In this document: piece after piece, positions 1-13,686 of the stretch | Layout of the letters: every line of letters starts with the position of its first letter | Position numbering within the stretch: the first letter of the stretch is position 1 | Source of the DNA: Archegozetes longisetosus | Lineage: Eukaryota > Arthropoda > Arachnida > Sarcoptiformes > Trhypochthoniidae | Length of the DNA stretch: 64,000 bases | Reading direction: 5' to 3' | NCBI GenBank assembly: GCA_018873245.2 | Contig: JAEMBT020000001.1 | Location: 11,832,220 to 11,896,219, forward strand | Program-made: the position numbers and the translations under genes | Notes under the pieces: generated by a model | The model's database searches: none | Seen by the model: the letters and a program-made list of their open reading frames with translations, nothing else | Told to the model about the DNA's origin: nothing

Positions 1-70
1 AGGGAAAAAGGATGGTATATAACTTGAATTCTGAATTAATATTCATTAATTTGACTTCGAATCACTTTAG

Positions 71-434
71 GTTTCTGGAAGTCATCGACTATTAATCAGT
101 TATGGACTCCCGAAACAAAAAGTATTCCTAAACCTGAAAGCTATGCGGATATTGACTATGGTATATATTTCTTGCTCCTTATTCTATTTAAAATTTCATA
201 ACTTCAAATAATTGTCTTAAAAATGATTTTTGTTCAGCCAAAGGCTGGTACATAACTAAAGTGCACAATTCAACCATCAAACAAATTGTATGGCATGCAG
301 GAGGTTTCTTAGGCGCTGCATCTCTTTTATACATTATTCCTGAACAAGAGGTTGTTGCTGTCGTCTTCTCAAATTTAGGATATCCCTCAGGAATGAATGA
401 TTTGCTGTTAGATGTCGCGAAGAAATTCGTATGA
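71..434 (+). CDS. LACTB-like serine beta-lactamase family protein, last two exons (5' end outside window)
   Basis: Two exons join in frame: 71-160 and 238-434, with a 77-nt GT-AG intron at 161-237. The joined reading ends at a TGA at 432-434. The peptide has a WHAGG motif, which matches the third active-site motif (H-x-G) of class C beta-lactamase/LACTB serine hydrolases, followed by the usual segments SLLYIIPEQEVVAVVFSN. Animal LACTB proteins are serine hydrolases, some in mitochondria, and related secreted or cytosolic versions exist. The SxxK and YxN motifs would lie upstream, outside the window, so activity cannot be judged. The exon at 71 follows a plausible acceptor (TTTAG). Family assignment is fairly sure; the exact orthologue is not. 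Confidence 0.75.
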
Positions 435-532
435 CTGAACTAAATCTTTTTGATATTATACTTATTCTAGAATAAATATTTGAATTTTCTGGCACTCATT
501 TTTAGAGGTTATTTTGTAGCCAACCTGTAATA

Positions 533-914
533 TACCTCACGACAAAAAATATCCGGAAAAAGTAAGTGTCAAGATTTTAATGAAAATTACAATATTTTGA
601 CCTCAAATTTACCACAAAAATGCATTTGATTCTAATCATTACAACTAAAAAGAAATAATAATTGAGTTTGATCTCCATCTGCAGCTATACACTTTTCAAT
701 GCGTTTTTTCATACTTTTTTTTAAATGACTCCTATACCTCTAATTACAAATTGTTCCATATTTAGTTTATTTTTGCGACACACAGTTAAATTTTTTTAGT
801 TCTTCTTTCTCAATAATATCTTTTATTATTCTCCATAAGTGTTGAATCGGGTTTAGGTCAAAAAATAAATTCTTAAAATATGCCATGAGTTTCCGGATTT
901 TTTATCGTAAGGAT
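533..914 (-). mobile_element. Tc1-derived MITE, copy 1
   Basis: Terminal inverted repeats read CCTCACGACAAAAA on the left and, reversed, CCTTACGATAAAAA on the right, with TA at both edges. Read on the minus strand, the inside still encodes the end of a Tc1 transposase (DLNPIQHLWRIIKDIIEKEE), so this is an internally deleted Tc1/mariner element that cannot move by itself. Near-identical copies lie at 11896-12287, 33041-33417 and 58253-58617, with fragments at 17915-17997, 38285-38470 and 42450-42574. Confidence 0.8.
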
Positions 915-2643
915 TATTGTGAGTAGAAAATAAATTAAAACTCTTTTTTCTGATTCAGAGTTCAAGTTTTTCAAAAAATAGGTTGAAAATAAGATGTTAC
1001 TTAAATAATAAAACTATAGAAAAATTTACATACTTTACATATACATTCTTCAAGTTTTTCGAATCGGTCTTCATAATTGTCTTTCTGGACTCGTTTGCCG
1101 CGAGATCATTCATTAGAAACTGGCATACCATTGAGTTCATCAAAATTGTCGTCATAACAAACGACATTTGAAGCTTTGCTACATTGGGAAGAATGAACGC
1201 ATTTTTACCTAATTATTTATAATTCAAACATGGACTGTATTGCGATATGTGAATAGGATACTCAGATTTACAGCGACACAACCCGAATGTTTCATTGTAT
1301 TTAGAATAAAAAGAACATCCAATCAAATATAATTGTGATTTACATTGGTAGATTTCATACAAACACACTTTAAGCTCAAGTAATTCGATAAAAGATCAAC
1401 AACAGTAAAATGTGTATCGTATGCATTGTGTTCAATGATTAACATGTTTACTTTTTAATATACTTATGAAAAAAATGAAGAATACTATGATAGTCAAAAA
1501 GAATATTTCAATACGATAGTAAAATTTTCAGTTTTTTCACTAACATTTTCAATCTTATGCTGTTCCAGGAGTTTTTATTTTCAACCATGTGCAGAAACTT
1601 CAAGCCCTTTACGTTTGGGCTTACTCTTATCACTATATTGATTATTCTAAGGAACTTCAATTATTAATTATATGAACGAATGAAGAATAAATTTATCGAG
1701 ACTGCAAGAATCAAAATTTATTTAAAAATAATTCAATTCTTTTTAATTTTTTAATTTTCGAAAGTCATATAAAGTGATAATTAAGAATTTATTTGAGAGA
1801 AGATGCATAGAGCGTAAAAATTTTTTAAATTACATACGCTTCAAACACTCAATTTAAATGCTTGCACTAACTAAGCAAATTTGATCTAGAAATTAAAATC
1901 AATACTGGGGTTTCATAACACAATCATAACGAATGCACTCACATAACTCTTTCTATTGCTTGTGAAGAAATTGGACAATTTATTTATTATAATCAAGATT
2001 AGATCAATTTAATTAATAACATCGTAAACGAAACTGATAGCTGACATTGGCTCACATAAAAATTTCCAAAGCCTTATTTCGTCATGAGAATAAAAGTAGT
2101 GAAACTATGTATTTGGACAAAGAACAAATTCTAATTAACTTAATCCTTAAGCCAAAGTAGAAAGGTCGGTTTCAATGAGTGAGTGGGCGGGGCATTCTGA
2201 TGGGCCTTAAATGTTCCCCATCTGATGACGCATTTAAAAAAAATGTTGAAAAATTCTATCACTAATAGTCTAGACGATATGAATTTTTTAGTGATTTTCT
2301 TCATAATGGACTCAATGGAGAAAAATTAAACTTTGAAAATTAATTTAAAAAAGTATAATTTTTATTTTTTTGAAAATTGGTTCAAAGGAAGAGTATGAAA
2401 GGTTTTTGGAATGATTTTTGGAGAAATCTCAAGTGAGCTAAAACAACCGGAAGTACCTCAAAATGGTAATTGAACTTATAACTTTGAATCTAAATGTAAA
2501 TCAAACTTAATGTTCAAACTGTAATCGAATTTCTTCTTAAAAAGTAATTTTGATATTTTATAAAGCATTTATAACTATAAATTGGCTCCATTAAAATTAA
2601 TTTAATTCAACTTATAAAATAATGAGTTTTTCAAACCCTGTCA
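915..2643. other. Intergenic, no gene seen
   Basis: AT-rich DNA with stop codons in all frames. The short open frames have no family resemblance. A GC-richer patch around 2160-2220 (GTGAGTGGGCGGGGCATTC) stands out but I cannot assign it. Confidence 0.5.
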
Positions 2644-2900
2644 AATGAGTCCTCGACAGCTCAGTGGATTGGGGCCTGGATTTAACCTCGAGGGTCCGGG
2701 CTCGATTCCGATCTGCTCCAAAAAAGTATAGTATTGTAAGTGATTGTAATAAAAATCTAAACTAATAAAAAAATTTTGCATCGCTCTTGAAGTAGAGTCG
2801 CCACCCTTCGGCCTTTTGAGCCGAAAGTCAGAATTTTTAAACATCGATCAGCCCAAAACCCAGGGTCTTGGGGATGACATCATGGGTCGGGCTTTTTGAG
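2644..2900 (+). repeat. tRNA-derived SINE
   Basis: The first 75 bases look like a decayed tRNA: CAGCTCAGTGGATTGG fits the RNA polymerase III A box and GGTCCGGGCTCGATTCC the B box. A non-tRNA body follows, containing CGCCACCCTTCGGCCTTTTG and ending in a run of T. The acceptor stem does not pair, so this is not a working tRNA gene. The same body without the tRNA head recurs at 38471-38580, which supports a dispersed retroposon. Movement would depend on a LINE that is not visible here. Confidence 0.65.
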
Positions 2901-5723
2901 CTTTTCTAAGTTAAGATTTAATTTTAACTTAGAATGTAGTTATGAAAACGAAATCTCGTCTCGTGAAAAAATCTCGGGGTATATCGAGATATCTCGTCTT
3001 ATGAGACGATACAAGATCAGTTTTTCGTAAAATTAATTAGAGACAAGACCATATGAAATACAGAATTTTGAAAAATACAAGACCAAACGAGATTGTACTG
3101 TACCGCACTAGACTGAGACGAGATCAAATTCATAAAACTAAAAATTTGAATGAAAATTAGAATTTAGTCAAATCTAAAACAAAGGGATAACTCTTGCAAA
3201 TTTTAAAGTCGTCCTCTTTAGTTGACTTAACGTGATAATACTGAATTGAATACCGAGGCTATCACGCTGACTATTGAAATAAACACTTTTATGTATTTTT
3301 GTGGGTAGAATTTTAATATGAAATCCGTTTTTTCCTAACTCTTTTTGTTTTACTCTGGAAGGGCGACAAATATGATTTCGTTCTCTGTATACTATCTGGC
3401 CTCAAGCCTCTGTATACTAGAAGAGGAATTTGTGTAAATAATTAACACCTTTTAGTATTTCAATAGACAGTTTACTAGCCATAAAGCAGCTCAAAAGATT
3501 TAAGGAACCAGTAGAAAAATCAGCATTTATCTATTATTTATTAAGAGAATAAATACAAAATTTGAGCAATTTGGATATTTTTATGTAAATTTTGAAATAA
3601 AATATAAAATATTAAGATTTTTGAAACAATTTAAGAAATCCAGTTTTATTATAGACGGTTATATATAAATAAATATATATGTATAATCAATTTCACGATC
3701 TTCAGTTTCAAATATTCATAATAATAAACAATGAAAGCCTTTTTAATCATAAAATTATAACTTTTGCTTAGTTCAAAAATAAGATAACTATCACTTAGGC
3801 TAATATGATTTTTTAAAAGATCTAACCTATGAAAACCTTCATACTTTTAAACTTATAAGTATTGAATTTAAATGCGAATTCTATATCACAAAATGATATT
3901 ATCTCTACCCAATAATTGAATTTTGTAGTTTTATTGAGTTAAAACTTCTATCAGATCATATAATATCTTTTCCAAAACAGGTTAGAACCGCACAAATTGA
4001 GATTTTACTGCCAATGTTATCATTTACCGCACTGAGAATCGGTATAAGTACAGAGATAGGACTTCATTATAGAGAAACGTCAAACGACGTATGAAAAATA
4101 CGACGCATTCAATATTACGTACATTACTTAGAGATATTCTTAAATACTTTCAGAAAGAAATTAAATAAAAACTGATAATATGATATATTTTAATGTTATA
4201 GCTTTAAAAATAAAGATTATATTGCCAACACGAATATTTTCTTATACACACACCTTTATCTCTATTCTGTCACAATATTCTAATAGAAATACAGTAAATG
4301 TCTAACTTTAAGACTTCTGTGCTATTTTTTCAAATCTATTTTTATTATTATTCCATATTATTGAAGAATAAATATAAGTAGAGCTGGTGTTAACATGAAA
4401 ATTGATTCAATGTTGATTGATTGGTTACAATATAGTGTGAATTTTTCATGAAATTTACATTTTTGTTGTAAATTCTTTATGATTTTTACCAATTTTTATG
4501 TATAAGTTTTATTCAAGCAAGTTATTGAATAAAATAGATTAAAGCTAACGTTATCAAGGTCTTTCGTGCGTAATTCTTTGATTTTTCAATTTATCCTCCA
4601 ATTTTTCTAGGTACTCTTCAGGACAAAAAAAATTCAATAAAACGTAATTGAGTTTTATCTTTTCAATCAAAAGATTATAAGTAGATATTGTATTTTATAC
4701 CTGTCTATAGGGCTCTAATTAATTGGTTATTTCTTACTATAAAAGTTTTGAAGTCAACGCGTAATTGTTAAAAAAAATCTTGTCAACTCTGTCACAGCTT
4801 ATGACAATCTATGCGAAACATTTAGATCTAAAGGTTTAAATTCTTCTTAATCAAAAAATTTCATAATATATGTTCAATTATATTTTCATTTTTCTATAAT
4901 TGATCCCCCAGAAATATCATAAACTCTATACAGGGACATTTGTATATAAAGGAATAAGCCTTTCCTTCTGCAAGGACTCAAAGTTCTATTGCGGTACTGT
5001 ATCGACCACTCCGGACTTCTGGAAAAGCTAATTGAAGTTAGTTTAGATAATTTCTAATGAAACCAGATTTTAAAATCTCGGCTACGAATTTTCAAACAAA
5101 TTTAGAATTAAATTTTTTAACTTTTCAAAACATAGGCCTTTAAGAGAACTCTTTCTTTGTCATATGATTGCATGCGAACATAATATATTGAACGATAGTG
5201 CTGTACATTATTCAATAAAAGCTTGCACAACTATAATGACTGCAATGATATAATTATAATTTACGTATGTATGATAAGATCTTCTATAACTTGTAAATTA
5301 AACTCAAAATTATATTATATTTATTTTCAACGGATTGGTAGATACGGTAAGTATAGTAGAAATCTATAAGTACACATTTTGCGATCAACAATACCTGAAT
5401 ATCAATGACCGATACAACAGTTATTATTCTTTCTTATGTTATTGAAACACAATTATTACTTGTGAATTATTTCACAACATAACATCAAAATTTAACGATG
5501 TATTTCTTATCTCTTTTTTTGTTATCAAAATAACTTTATAGTATATTGTGTTCACCGTTATTAAAAATAAGAATACATATCTGAAATATTTGCAGAGTCT
5601 GTCATAGTTTCTAATAATAAATTAACATAAGATAGACAACATATAGTGTTTTCATTAATTATCCTGGTGGATCAATATTATTTGATTGTTTATCAAGTTT
5701 AATATTAAAATTTCCCAGTAACG
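2901..5723. other. Intergenic; CTCGT-rich cryptic repeat near its start
   Basis: From about 2946 to 3125 the words TCTCG and CGAGA recur on both strands (TCTCGTCTCGTG, ATCGAGATATCTCGTC, GAGACGATA), an irregular self-complementary patch. The rest is AT-rich without recognisable genes. Confidence 0.4.
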
Positions 5724-8700
5724 ATGTATCAAAAAAGACAATCTATTACTGCTATTGATCTTGATACTAACTTAAATCCAGTTCAAGGTATTTATAGAAT
5801 AATCTTTTTCATTCTAACTTCCAAATAATTTATTTATATTTTCAAGTCTTGATGACTTTAAATTTGCAGATAATGGTCACAGCGTTCAAGATATCGTATC
5901 AGAATCTCTCATCTCAACTAAGCTGCAGATTCTGAAGCTCAAAGACTTTGGTAATGAAATACGTTGTAAAAGAGATATCGATATCTTTGTCAAAAATCCT
6001 AATATCTTACTCGATTGCGAAGAAATTAATTTAGAATCACTTATTGTCAAAATGCTTTCGGTGAGTGTTTTATAACTATTATCTGTTTCAATCATGAAAA
6101 ATATGTTTGTAACCTTTATGACGTTAATTTCTATTTTCAGCAGCTTTTGAACGATTGCAAAATTAAAGACTTCATAACTGAAGCTAAAAATGCTATTTTC
6201 GCTCAAAATACTGAACTATTGATGAATACTATTCAAGGTATTTATATATCAGTAGATCGGAAATATCAATATGATCAGTCATGGATGAGCACATAGTAAG
6301 AGAAAAATATGCATTAGTCTGTTTTCTTAAAAACATTACGTTTACCGATCTCTGTTTCGTTATTAGCTGTTCTCTGCCTTCACTCACTAAGCGATTTATT
6401 TGTATCGCAAGGCTTTTACATCCAAATAATTTGGGTATCGCTTCACATGCAGTCAAGTTTTTTGTTCTTATTTTAACGCCGCTTGAAGAGGTAATGTTAT
6501 TAAGAGAATATTAAGAGCTATTAAGAGATAAGTTATAAGAAATAAAATATATCTTTAGTGCATCTTTACGTCAATTACATGAAATACAAATTAAATGCAA
6601 GAGTTTTCTGCGTTCGAATGAAAGAAATAAGAAATAAGAGTGCAAATACTTTCCTAAAATTTGCCTTCAGATCAAATAAGTGCTAACAATGCAAAACTCA
6701 AAAGGAGATTGAAAACTATAGATTAAAACCACTTATGGATTCAAACAAATATTTAGGTTGAACAGATTTTGATAATTTCGTGATCTCGTTAAGAGCTTTA
6801 TTTAGAATCTTCATTATGTTTCTTCATTTAAATAATTTTCACTATTATTTATCACTAGAAAACTACAAAAAATGCAGAAGAAACTGGTTATACATTTGCA
6901 ACACTTTTCGCTGATATAAACTTCAGACAATCACTTGTAAATGCTAATGATGAACAGCAATTCCTTAGTATAATTAAGAAAAGATCTGATGACTTATCAA
7001 ATAAAATTCAACTAAATTCTACTCATAAAGATTTTGCAAAGACATTAGAGTCAAAGCAGGTATTGTTTAACATTGAAACTTAATGATTAACACTCAATTA
7101 GAATTCTGGCATTCTCAAATTGATGGTCATTTTTCTCATTTTGTAGAATACAAAAAATTCAAGCTTTGGTTTCGGTAATGGATTAATAGAAAATTTTAAG
7201 CGAAGATATGGTTATTATTGGAGTGATTTTGTTGATGGTCAGTATAGTATTTGAGATAATTTGTTCTCATAAATGAAAATCACGATAAAATTTTTACTTT
7301 ATACTAACTAATAATTAAATCAGTGTTAAACAATTGTCCAAGATTTACATCTTTCACTCTTTAGGTGTTGTTGGCCATAAAACAATCCATAAAACGACTG
7401 CTGCAATATTCTCACTATATTTCGCATGTATTCTTCCATCTATTGCATTCGGAGTGTTGGATGACAAAAACACGGGTGGACTGATCGATGCCAGACGCAC
7501 TCTAATCGGACAAACATTCGGTGGATGTATTTTTGCATTATTAGGTAATATTGTTGAAACGAATTTTTTTTCTGAACTAACAATTTCTATAATAGGTGGC
7601 CAGCCGCTAGTTGTGATTTTGACAACAGCACCTTTATGTTTGTACACCAAAGTTGTCTTTGATATCGCTACTGACCTGGAGGTCGAGTTCTATGACATGT
7701 TTGCATGCGTTGGACTCTGGAATGCATTCTTCGTCATAATGTATGCACTTTTTGATGTCAGTGTTCTAATGAAATGGTGTACACGATCTACTGAAGAAAT
7801 ATTCTCTGTCTTCACATTCATTACATTCAGTTATAATGCAATTGAAGACTGTAGAAAAAGTTGAGCATCAAACAAAACAATGTAATTTAATTCTCATAGT
7901 TGTTATGATTTTCAAAATTCAGGTTTCAATGATCACTATTGTATAAGTGAAGCAACAAACCAAAGTGTAAGCGATATATTATCGATAGCCCGAGAGAGTG
8001 ATACTATTGGGTGCGCGCAACAAAATAGTGTACTTCATCTGCTTCTAATGTTGTCCACTGCATGGCTTGCGGTCACCCTTTATAACTTTAAAAAAACGTA
8101 AGTTTTTATATTAAAAAGTTCTCGCGTATCTCTCTTCCGTAGAATAAATTAAAATTTCAATATCTCACTTTTGTCTGATTTTCTGTAGGCCTTTCCTAAA
8201 TTCCAATAAGAGAGAAATATTAGCCGATTATGCCCTGCCCATAGCTGTGCTCGGATTCAGTTTTGTTGGGAGTTTTTGTTTTCGTGATATCAAAGGTATT
8301 TTCATTTCTTATTTGATACGCTTTTCAATCATTCAGTACGCGAAATGTCTTGAAAGTGCATCAACGGTTCATTAAACTTTCAAAGTTATTTTAGGATAAG
8401 TTAGGTTATGAACTCTGCTGAAAAATTTTCAATTGAACTTTTAATAAGTTTTATGGATTTCTGGTTGATAAAATATACAAAATACAGTCTAATAAATATA
8501 TTTTACAGTCTTCAGACTAGTTTTAGCGAAATACTACATTTATTCTTGATATTCTTTCTTTGCGTTTATCGCACAGTTTGAAACATATCGTGTTTTAATC
8601 GTAGTCAATTTCTTATATTTCAGTTGAAGCATTCAAATTCAGCGATTCATTCGAGTTCACTATCACAAAATTCAGTAGTTTAACTACAAAGTCAGTATTC

Positions 8701-9800
8701 ATCGGAATGGTACTTGGCTTTGGACTTTCACTTTTATTCTTTATGGATCAGAACATATCGGCTGCAATAGTGAATAGTCCTAAAAATAACCTGAAAAAAG
8801 GCGGTGCGTACCATTGGGATTTATTAGTAGTCGGGTTAATAAACATATTCTTATCGATCTTTGGTCTTCCTTGGATGAATGGAATGCTTCCTCAGTCACC
8901 AATTCATGCAAGAAGTTTGGCTGATGTCGAATCACATGTCAGCGATGGATACGTGAAAGATGTTGTTGTCAGAGTCCGTGAAACTAGAATTACTGGCTTT
9001 ATTACGAATGTATTGATAGGTCTATCAATACTACTTATCCCACATCCTCTCGACTATATTCCAATCTCTGTGCTCGACGGACTTTTCATATATTGTGCGA
9101 TTGCATCACTTCGAGATAATTCGTTTTTCGACAGGATATTACTTCTCGTTACAGAGCAAGTATGTATCAAAATCACTATAAACAGTATTGAAAGACATTC
9201 AGCAACTTTAGTAATTGACTAGAATTTGAAGTTTTTAATCTGTTACTTATATTTAATCGGAGAAAGTTTCAGAACAAGACATATAAGCATGTTGATTAGT
9301 CTAATATAGAGATATGTGTTCGAACATCATTTTATAAGCATCTTTTCTATAGGAAAATCATTATCTTAATTAATAGATATTTTATATGATTAAATCGTTT
9401 TTAGTATAAAGGATTCTTTTGATAATTCTTGATAAATTTCAATATTATATTGTTTTACTTTATGGGTATTAAGACTGCTTATCCACCGACTCATTACGTT
9501 CGAAGAGTTGCACAGAAAAAGATCCACATTTTCACTGTGGCCCAAGTAATTCAGTTAACAATATTGTGTTTGATGGGATTCGCTCCATCAGCTTATATCC
9601 AAATGGTATTCCCAGTCATTATAGCTATACTACTACCTATCAGGTATTGATTGCATTCGATTCATATGAAAAACTGTTTTTAAATTTCAGAATTTTTTAT
9701 AAACTAAAGTAACTTGTTTGTTGTTTTCTACTAAAGATGGAAGTTTATTCCTCTGATTTTGGACGAGAAAGTTATGGATGCGATCGATGGTTATGATTGA
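5724..9800 (+). CDS. SLC4A11: SLC4A11-like transporter of the bicarbonate transporter (SLC4) family
   Basis: Thirteen exons join in frame to 783 residues: 5724-5787, 5870-6060, 6141-6237, 6279-6490, 6859-7059, 7147-7237, 7365-7544, 7596-7859, 7923-8097, 8189-8295, 8624-9159, 9474-9643, 9737-9800. Exons 1-5 give the N-terminal cytoplasmic band-3-type domain (RLLHPNNLG, ETGYTFATLFADINFRQ). Exons 6-13 give the multi-pass membrane domain (GGQPLVVILTTAPLCLYTK). Within SLC4, the signatures FGLPWMNGMLPQSPIHARSL, VRVRETRITG and AYPPTHYVRRVAQKKIHIFT match SLC4A11, which in other animals carries H+/OH-, NH3 or water across plasma membranes, not the anion exchangers or Na+-bicarbonate carriers. It is shorter than human SLC4A11, mainly at the N terminus. 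Intron 7545-7595 is 51 nt, in frame and stop-free. A polyadenylation signal AATAAA lies at 9966-9971. Exon 1 and its ATG are the least certain part. Confidence 0.88.
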
Positions 9801-11390
9801 GTAATCATAAAAGAATTGTTGATTCTATTCATCATTCAATAACACATGTAATTTGTTTTGAACTAACTTAACATCATTCTTTTTAGTTTATATTTCTGCG
9901 GATATTATTGCTATGTGAATATTTCTGTCATTAATTTAATTCAGTAATTAGTATGAATTGTAGCCAATAAAAGATCGTACAATTGTCATTTCAATAAGAC
10001 TTGAATACAAATAAATCTATATATAAAAGGGAACGGATAAAAATTTGTCATATCTAGAAGAATGCGATAATTTTTCAGACTAATTCTTCAGAGATCTTTG
10101 CCCCACGGTCACGGATCAGTCTTTGCCGAGTTCGTTTACCTACATTTTTCTAACATTCACCATTTACATTGGAAACACGATTACTTGCATTAATTGTCAA
10201 CAAAAATGAATCTTCTCGTTGGCAATTAGTTCTATCTGTTAGCATAACAATCTTGATTAGTTTATGTAAAATTTTCGATTCTTGATCCAAGTTTTCGAAC
10301 AAAAATCGAAGCAACTATTGAACCTGAGACTGAGTACCTTTCTGCTTACTATCAGGGCAATAGAATGTCACATTCAACAAGAAATAGCTTTCACTTTCTC
10401 TCTATTAAACCCGCTATTATATGGTTTCGACGCACTTTCATTAATCCTATTTTCGATTTGTCCAGCTGAATTCCAACCTATAAACATGAACATCTTCATC
10501 TCTTATTAAGATAAAGAAAATACCAAGCAATACAACACATACTAACAATCGGCCACTGATTGAAACAGTTGAGTCAGCATTTTTTGAAGCATTCATCTTC
10601 AAACCATATTTGAAATAATAACATTATTTACTGATACATTTTGAAACTTTAGGTCTTTCCCGGAGTATCTGGGTATTCAGTGCACAACTCTACTAAATTT
10701 TTACCTATAAAAATATTCTATGTATGAAATTCACTCTGTATATATAACATAAGTCCATATTTCGAGTATATCGAAAGGATCTAATATAAAGATGATCATC
10801 CATGTGAGTAGGTATGATGAATTTTTTAATCAGTGGTTCATCAAGGTGGGGATCACCAAGGCCAATTTTGGTTACAGAGGCTAAATCATGATCAATAATG
10901 TTTCTTGATAACCTGAACTACTTAGAAATTGTAGAAAAAGCCTAAAACTTCATATTATCCTTATGGATCCTTAAAAGCGAATCAAGTTTAGTTTGATGAG
11001 AGTTTCGTATAAAAATCATTATTTTATAAACAAATGCTTAAAAGTTAAGCACATTAGAGCTAGTGGTACCTCGAGTTCTGTTCGATAACAACCATCGTTC
11101 TTGATTCGTGATCCGAACAATATTTAACACATTCAACACTAAAAATTCAAAGTTAGTATTTTATGTTAACGTTTAGATCACTTCAGTTCAGTATAATGAT
11201 TAGTGGATTTTAATGATTCCTAAATAAGTCATTTAACTTGTCCTTTGAAAGCTGTTTAATAGATTCTTTTATGAGCACAGATATGTTATGGAATGATATG
11301 ATTTTAAACTTAAAAACCTCACATAAGCTGTCAAAAACTTCAACAGAAATGACAAAGGGTTCTATAACATACATATAATAATTTCAAAAG

Positions 11391-11591
11391 TTATGAACAA
11401 GGTTGGGAAATATCGTAAAATACTGTTTCTAATAGTGTTGAAAATATCAGTATTTGAGTATGGATTTATCAGAATTAATAGTATTTTGATAAAGAATATT
11501 TATTAGTTTGGACAAATTTATGTTCAAATTCTAATATTTTCAACACTATTAGAAGTTGTATTTTACTATAATTTCTAGCCTTAGTTATAGA
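11391..11591. repeat. Foldback (inverted-repeat) element of about 200 bp
   Basis: The left arm (11391-11446, containing CTAATAGTGTTGAAAATAT) and right arm (11534-11591, containing ATATTTTCAACACTATTAG) are reverse complements over roughly 55 bases with scattered mismatches. A small MITE is likely; no clear target duplication was found. Confidence 0.55.
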
Positions 11592-11895
11592 GCAAATAAT
11601 TGGAGCTTCAAAAACATGTAAAAAGCAACATCAATAAACAACTTGTAAGTTTTCACTTGTAAGACTAAAGCTCTAATACGTTTTATTGTAATCTTTTATC
11701 TCGTAAAATATTGGAAAAATTGAGGGATATACTGAAAAGCTAAGGGATTGAGCACGAATGATCTGGCAACGCTACTTATAATTGTATTGATGGAAAAATA
11801 TATCAATATTTATGCAATAAACCATTAATTTTGTTCATAAAATATAAGTTACTATTTTACTGAACAGCTAAAAAAGTTGCTGATCTAAAGAAATG

Positions 11896-12287
11896 TAATC
11901 CTTACGACATAAATCTGGAAACCTATGGCATATTTTAAGAATTAATTTTTCCGACCTCAACCTGATTGGAAGCTTATGGAAAATAATAAAGGATATTATT
12001 AAGAAGAACCAAAAACTGTGGGTCACGAAAATGAACAAAATATGAGACAGTTTATAATTAGGAGTATAGGAGTTGAACAAAAGTATGAAAAAATACATTG
12101 AAAAGCGTATAGCTGCAGAGGGAGACCTAGTCAAATCGTCATTTCTTTTTGGTTGTAATAATTAGAATAAAATACAATCTTGTGGTAAATTTTAGGTCAA
12201 AATGTTGTAATTTTCATTTCATATAATTACATATTTTCATGTAAACTTTACACTTACTTTTTCCAAATTTTTTTGTCGCGGGGTATA
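11896..12287 (+). mobile_element. Tc1-derived MITE, copy 2 (opposite orientation to copy 1)
   Basis: Starts ATCCTTACGACATAAATCTG and ends TTTTTTGTCGCGGGGTAT, the inverted ends of the family. The plus strand carries the decayed DLN-x-IW-style transposase C terminus. This is one of the more complete copies in the window. Confidence 0.75.
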
Positions 12288-13686
12288 TTTTGATAAGTAC
12301 GTACGAAAAATCGAATAAATATTCTATTTAAATCTAACGCAGTATTTGATTGAATATAAAAAATCTTATTTCAATATTTTTAGTTTATAAGTAAATCTTT
12401 TGCTTAATGTAAATTATTGTACAATATATGCTAAAAGAGTTTTCACTTGTTTCTCTACATTTTTAAAATTAAATTCTCAAATTATAGCTCAAAAGTTAGT
12501 TCTAGTACGCATTTTTTTAATTTGAAAAGTCAATATTTAGAAACAGGCAATATCAATATAAGTGAGAATATGAATAATAAATTCTCAACATTTGAAATGG
12601 TTCTCACATTTTATCGATCAAAAATAGCTGAAATACTTTGGTATAAACAAAACAATTAATTTATCATTTGTGAAATATTTGGTTGACAGGTTTTACCATT
12701 CATATTTAATTGAAGGGAATAATGAGTCGTGATATTGATTAATGGAGTTTTAACATAAAGTTTCTACTCACAAACTGTTTGGTGTAGCTTTGACTTATAA
12801 TTTCTATTAGAGATTTATTTCTATTCGAAACGGTTTAAAATCATTTTGTAGTTTAAGCCTTAACCAAATAAATTTGCTTAATATTTAAACCAGCATCTAA
12901 AGTAAACTTTTATTAATTTATTATTATATATTGATCTAAAAAATATGGTAAAATTTTTCTTACTGCAATTATTGGTTACTAATTCAGCAGTACCGATAAA
13001 GCAAACTTAATCTTATTATAATTGTTATGTGTAGATCGCTTTGAGTTTCTCTGCTTTGTTAAGTTTATATATTATTTATAACCTATGTTTTGTGTTAATA
13101 ATAATTAGGGATAAACCTTTTAGGTTTATGCTATAGTCATTTTTTATTTCTAATCGTGATATTCTCAAAATGCTTTGGAAAAATATTAGTAAAGTCTAAT
13201 TATCTGAGTTTTTTGCAATCAATGAGGTGCTATGTCATAAGGTTTGTATTATTTATGATGCACATTTAGCCAATAATACAGATTAAAGATGAATTTTTAA
13301 TTTTGCTTTTTCTTTTTTACTTTCAGTTATCTTTTTTTAAATTAAGTGAAACATCAGTAAAATTCAATGATTTGAGGCGTTTTGTTATAAATATAGAAAT
13401 AATTCATAGTTTTTGGACTTTTATAAGACAATTTACAGTTTAGATAACTCAAATAAAACCGTAAAATTATCTATTTGGGAACATAAGGACAACAAGGTAA
13501 GTAAATTTCCAAATATTTTATTTGAAAGCTCGAGCTTCTCAGTCAGAATTAGACTTATGAAAATGTTATCTTTTGTCAAGACAGATCTCAATTAAAATTA
13601 CTTAATTCATTGCAAATTAATTCCATTCGAAATTGAAATATCTATCATTTAGATTTTGAACTCTTTACAAATCGACATATTCAAAA

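Larger units (their letters stand above)
9801..13686. other. Intergenic region with two repeat elements, no clear gene
   Basis: Apart from the foldback at 11391-11591 and the Tc1 MITE at 11896-12287, I see no gene. On the minus strand about 10620-10460 a short frame starts MNASKNADSTVSISGRLL and continues into a hydrophobic stretch, then hits stops. It may be a decayed membrane-protein exon but is too broken to name. Confidence 0.4.

Noticed and set aside
983..1171. A 62-residue plus-strand frame
   Set aside because: Low-complexity hydrophobic composition in AT-rich DNA, no start context, no relatives recognised.
2644..2718. A functional tRNA gene
   Set aside because: The A and B boxes are recognisable but the acceptor stem does not pair and a SINE body follows directly.
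10282..10509. Plus-strand 75-residue frame ending with NPLLYGF, like the seventh helix of a GPCR
   Set aside because: No other helices, no plausible splice sites, and the opposite strand is equally open in places. The motif alone is too short.
13413..13595. A 60-residue frame just upstream of the channel gene, as a possible first exon
   Set aside because: The channel frame is complete with its own start, and no splice pair joins the two sensibly.
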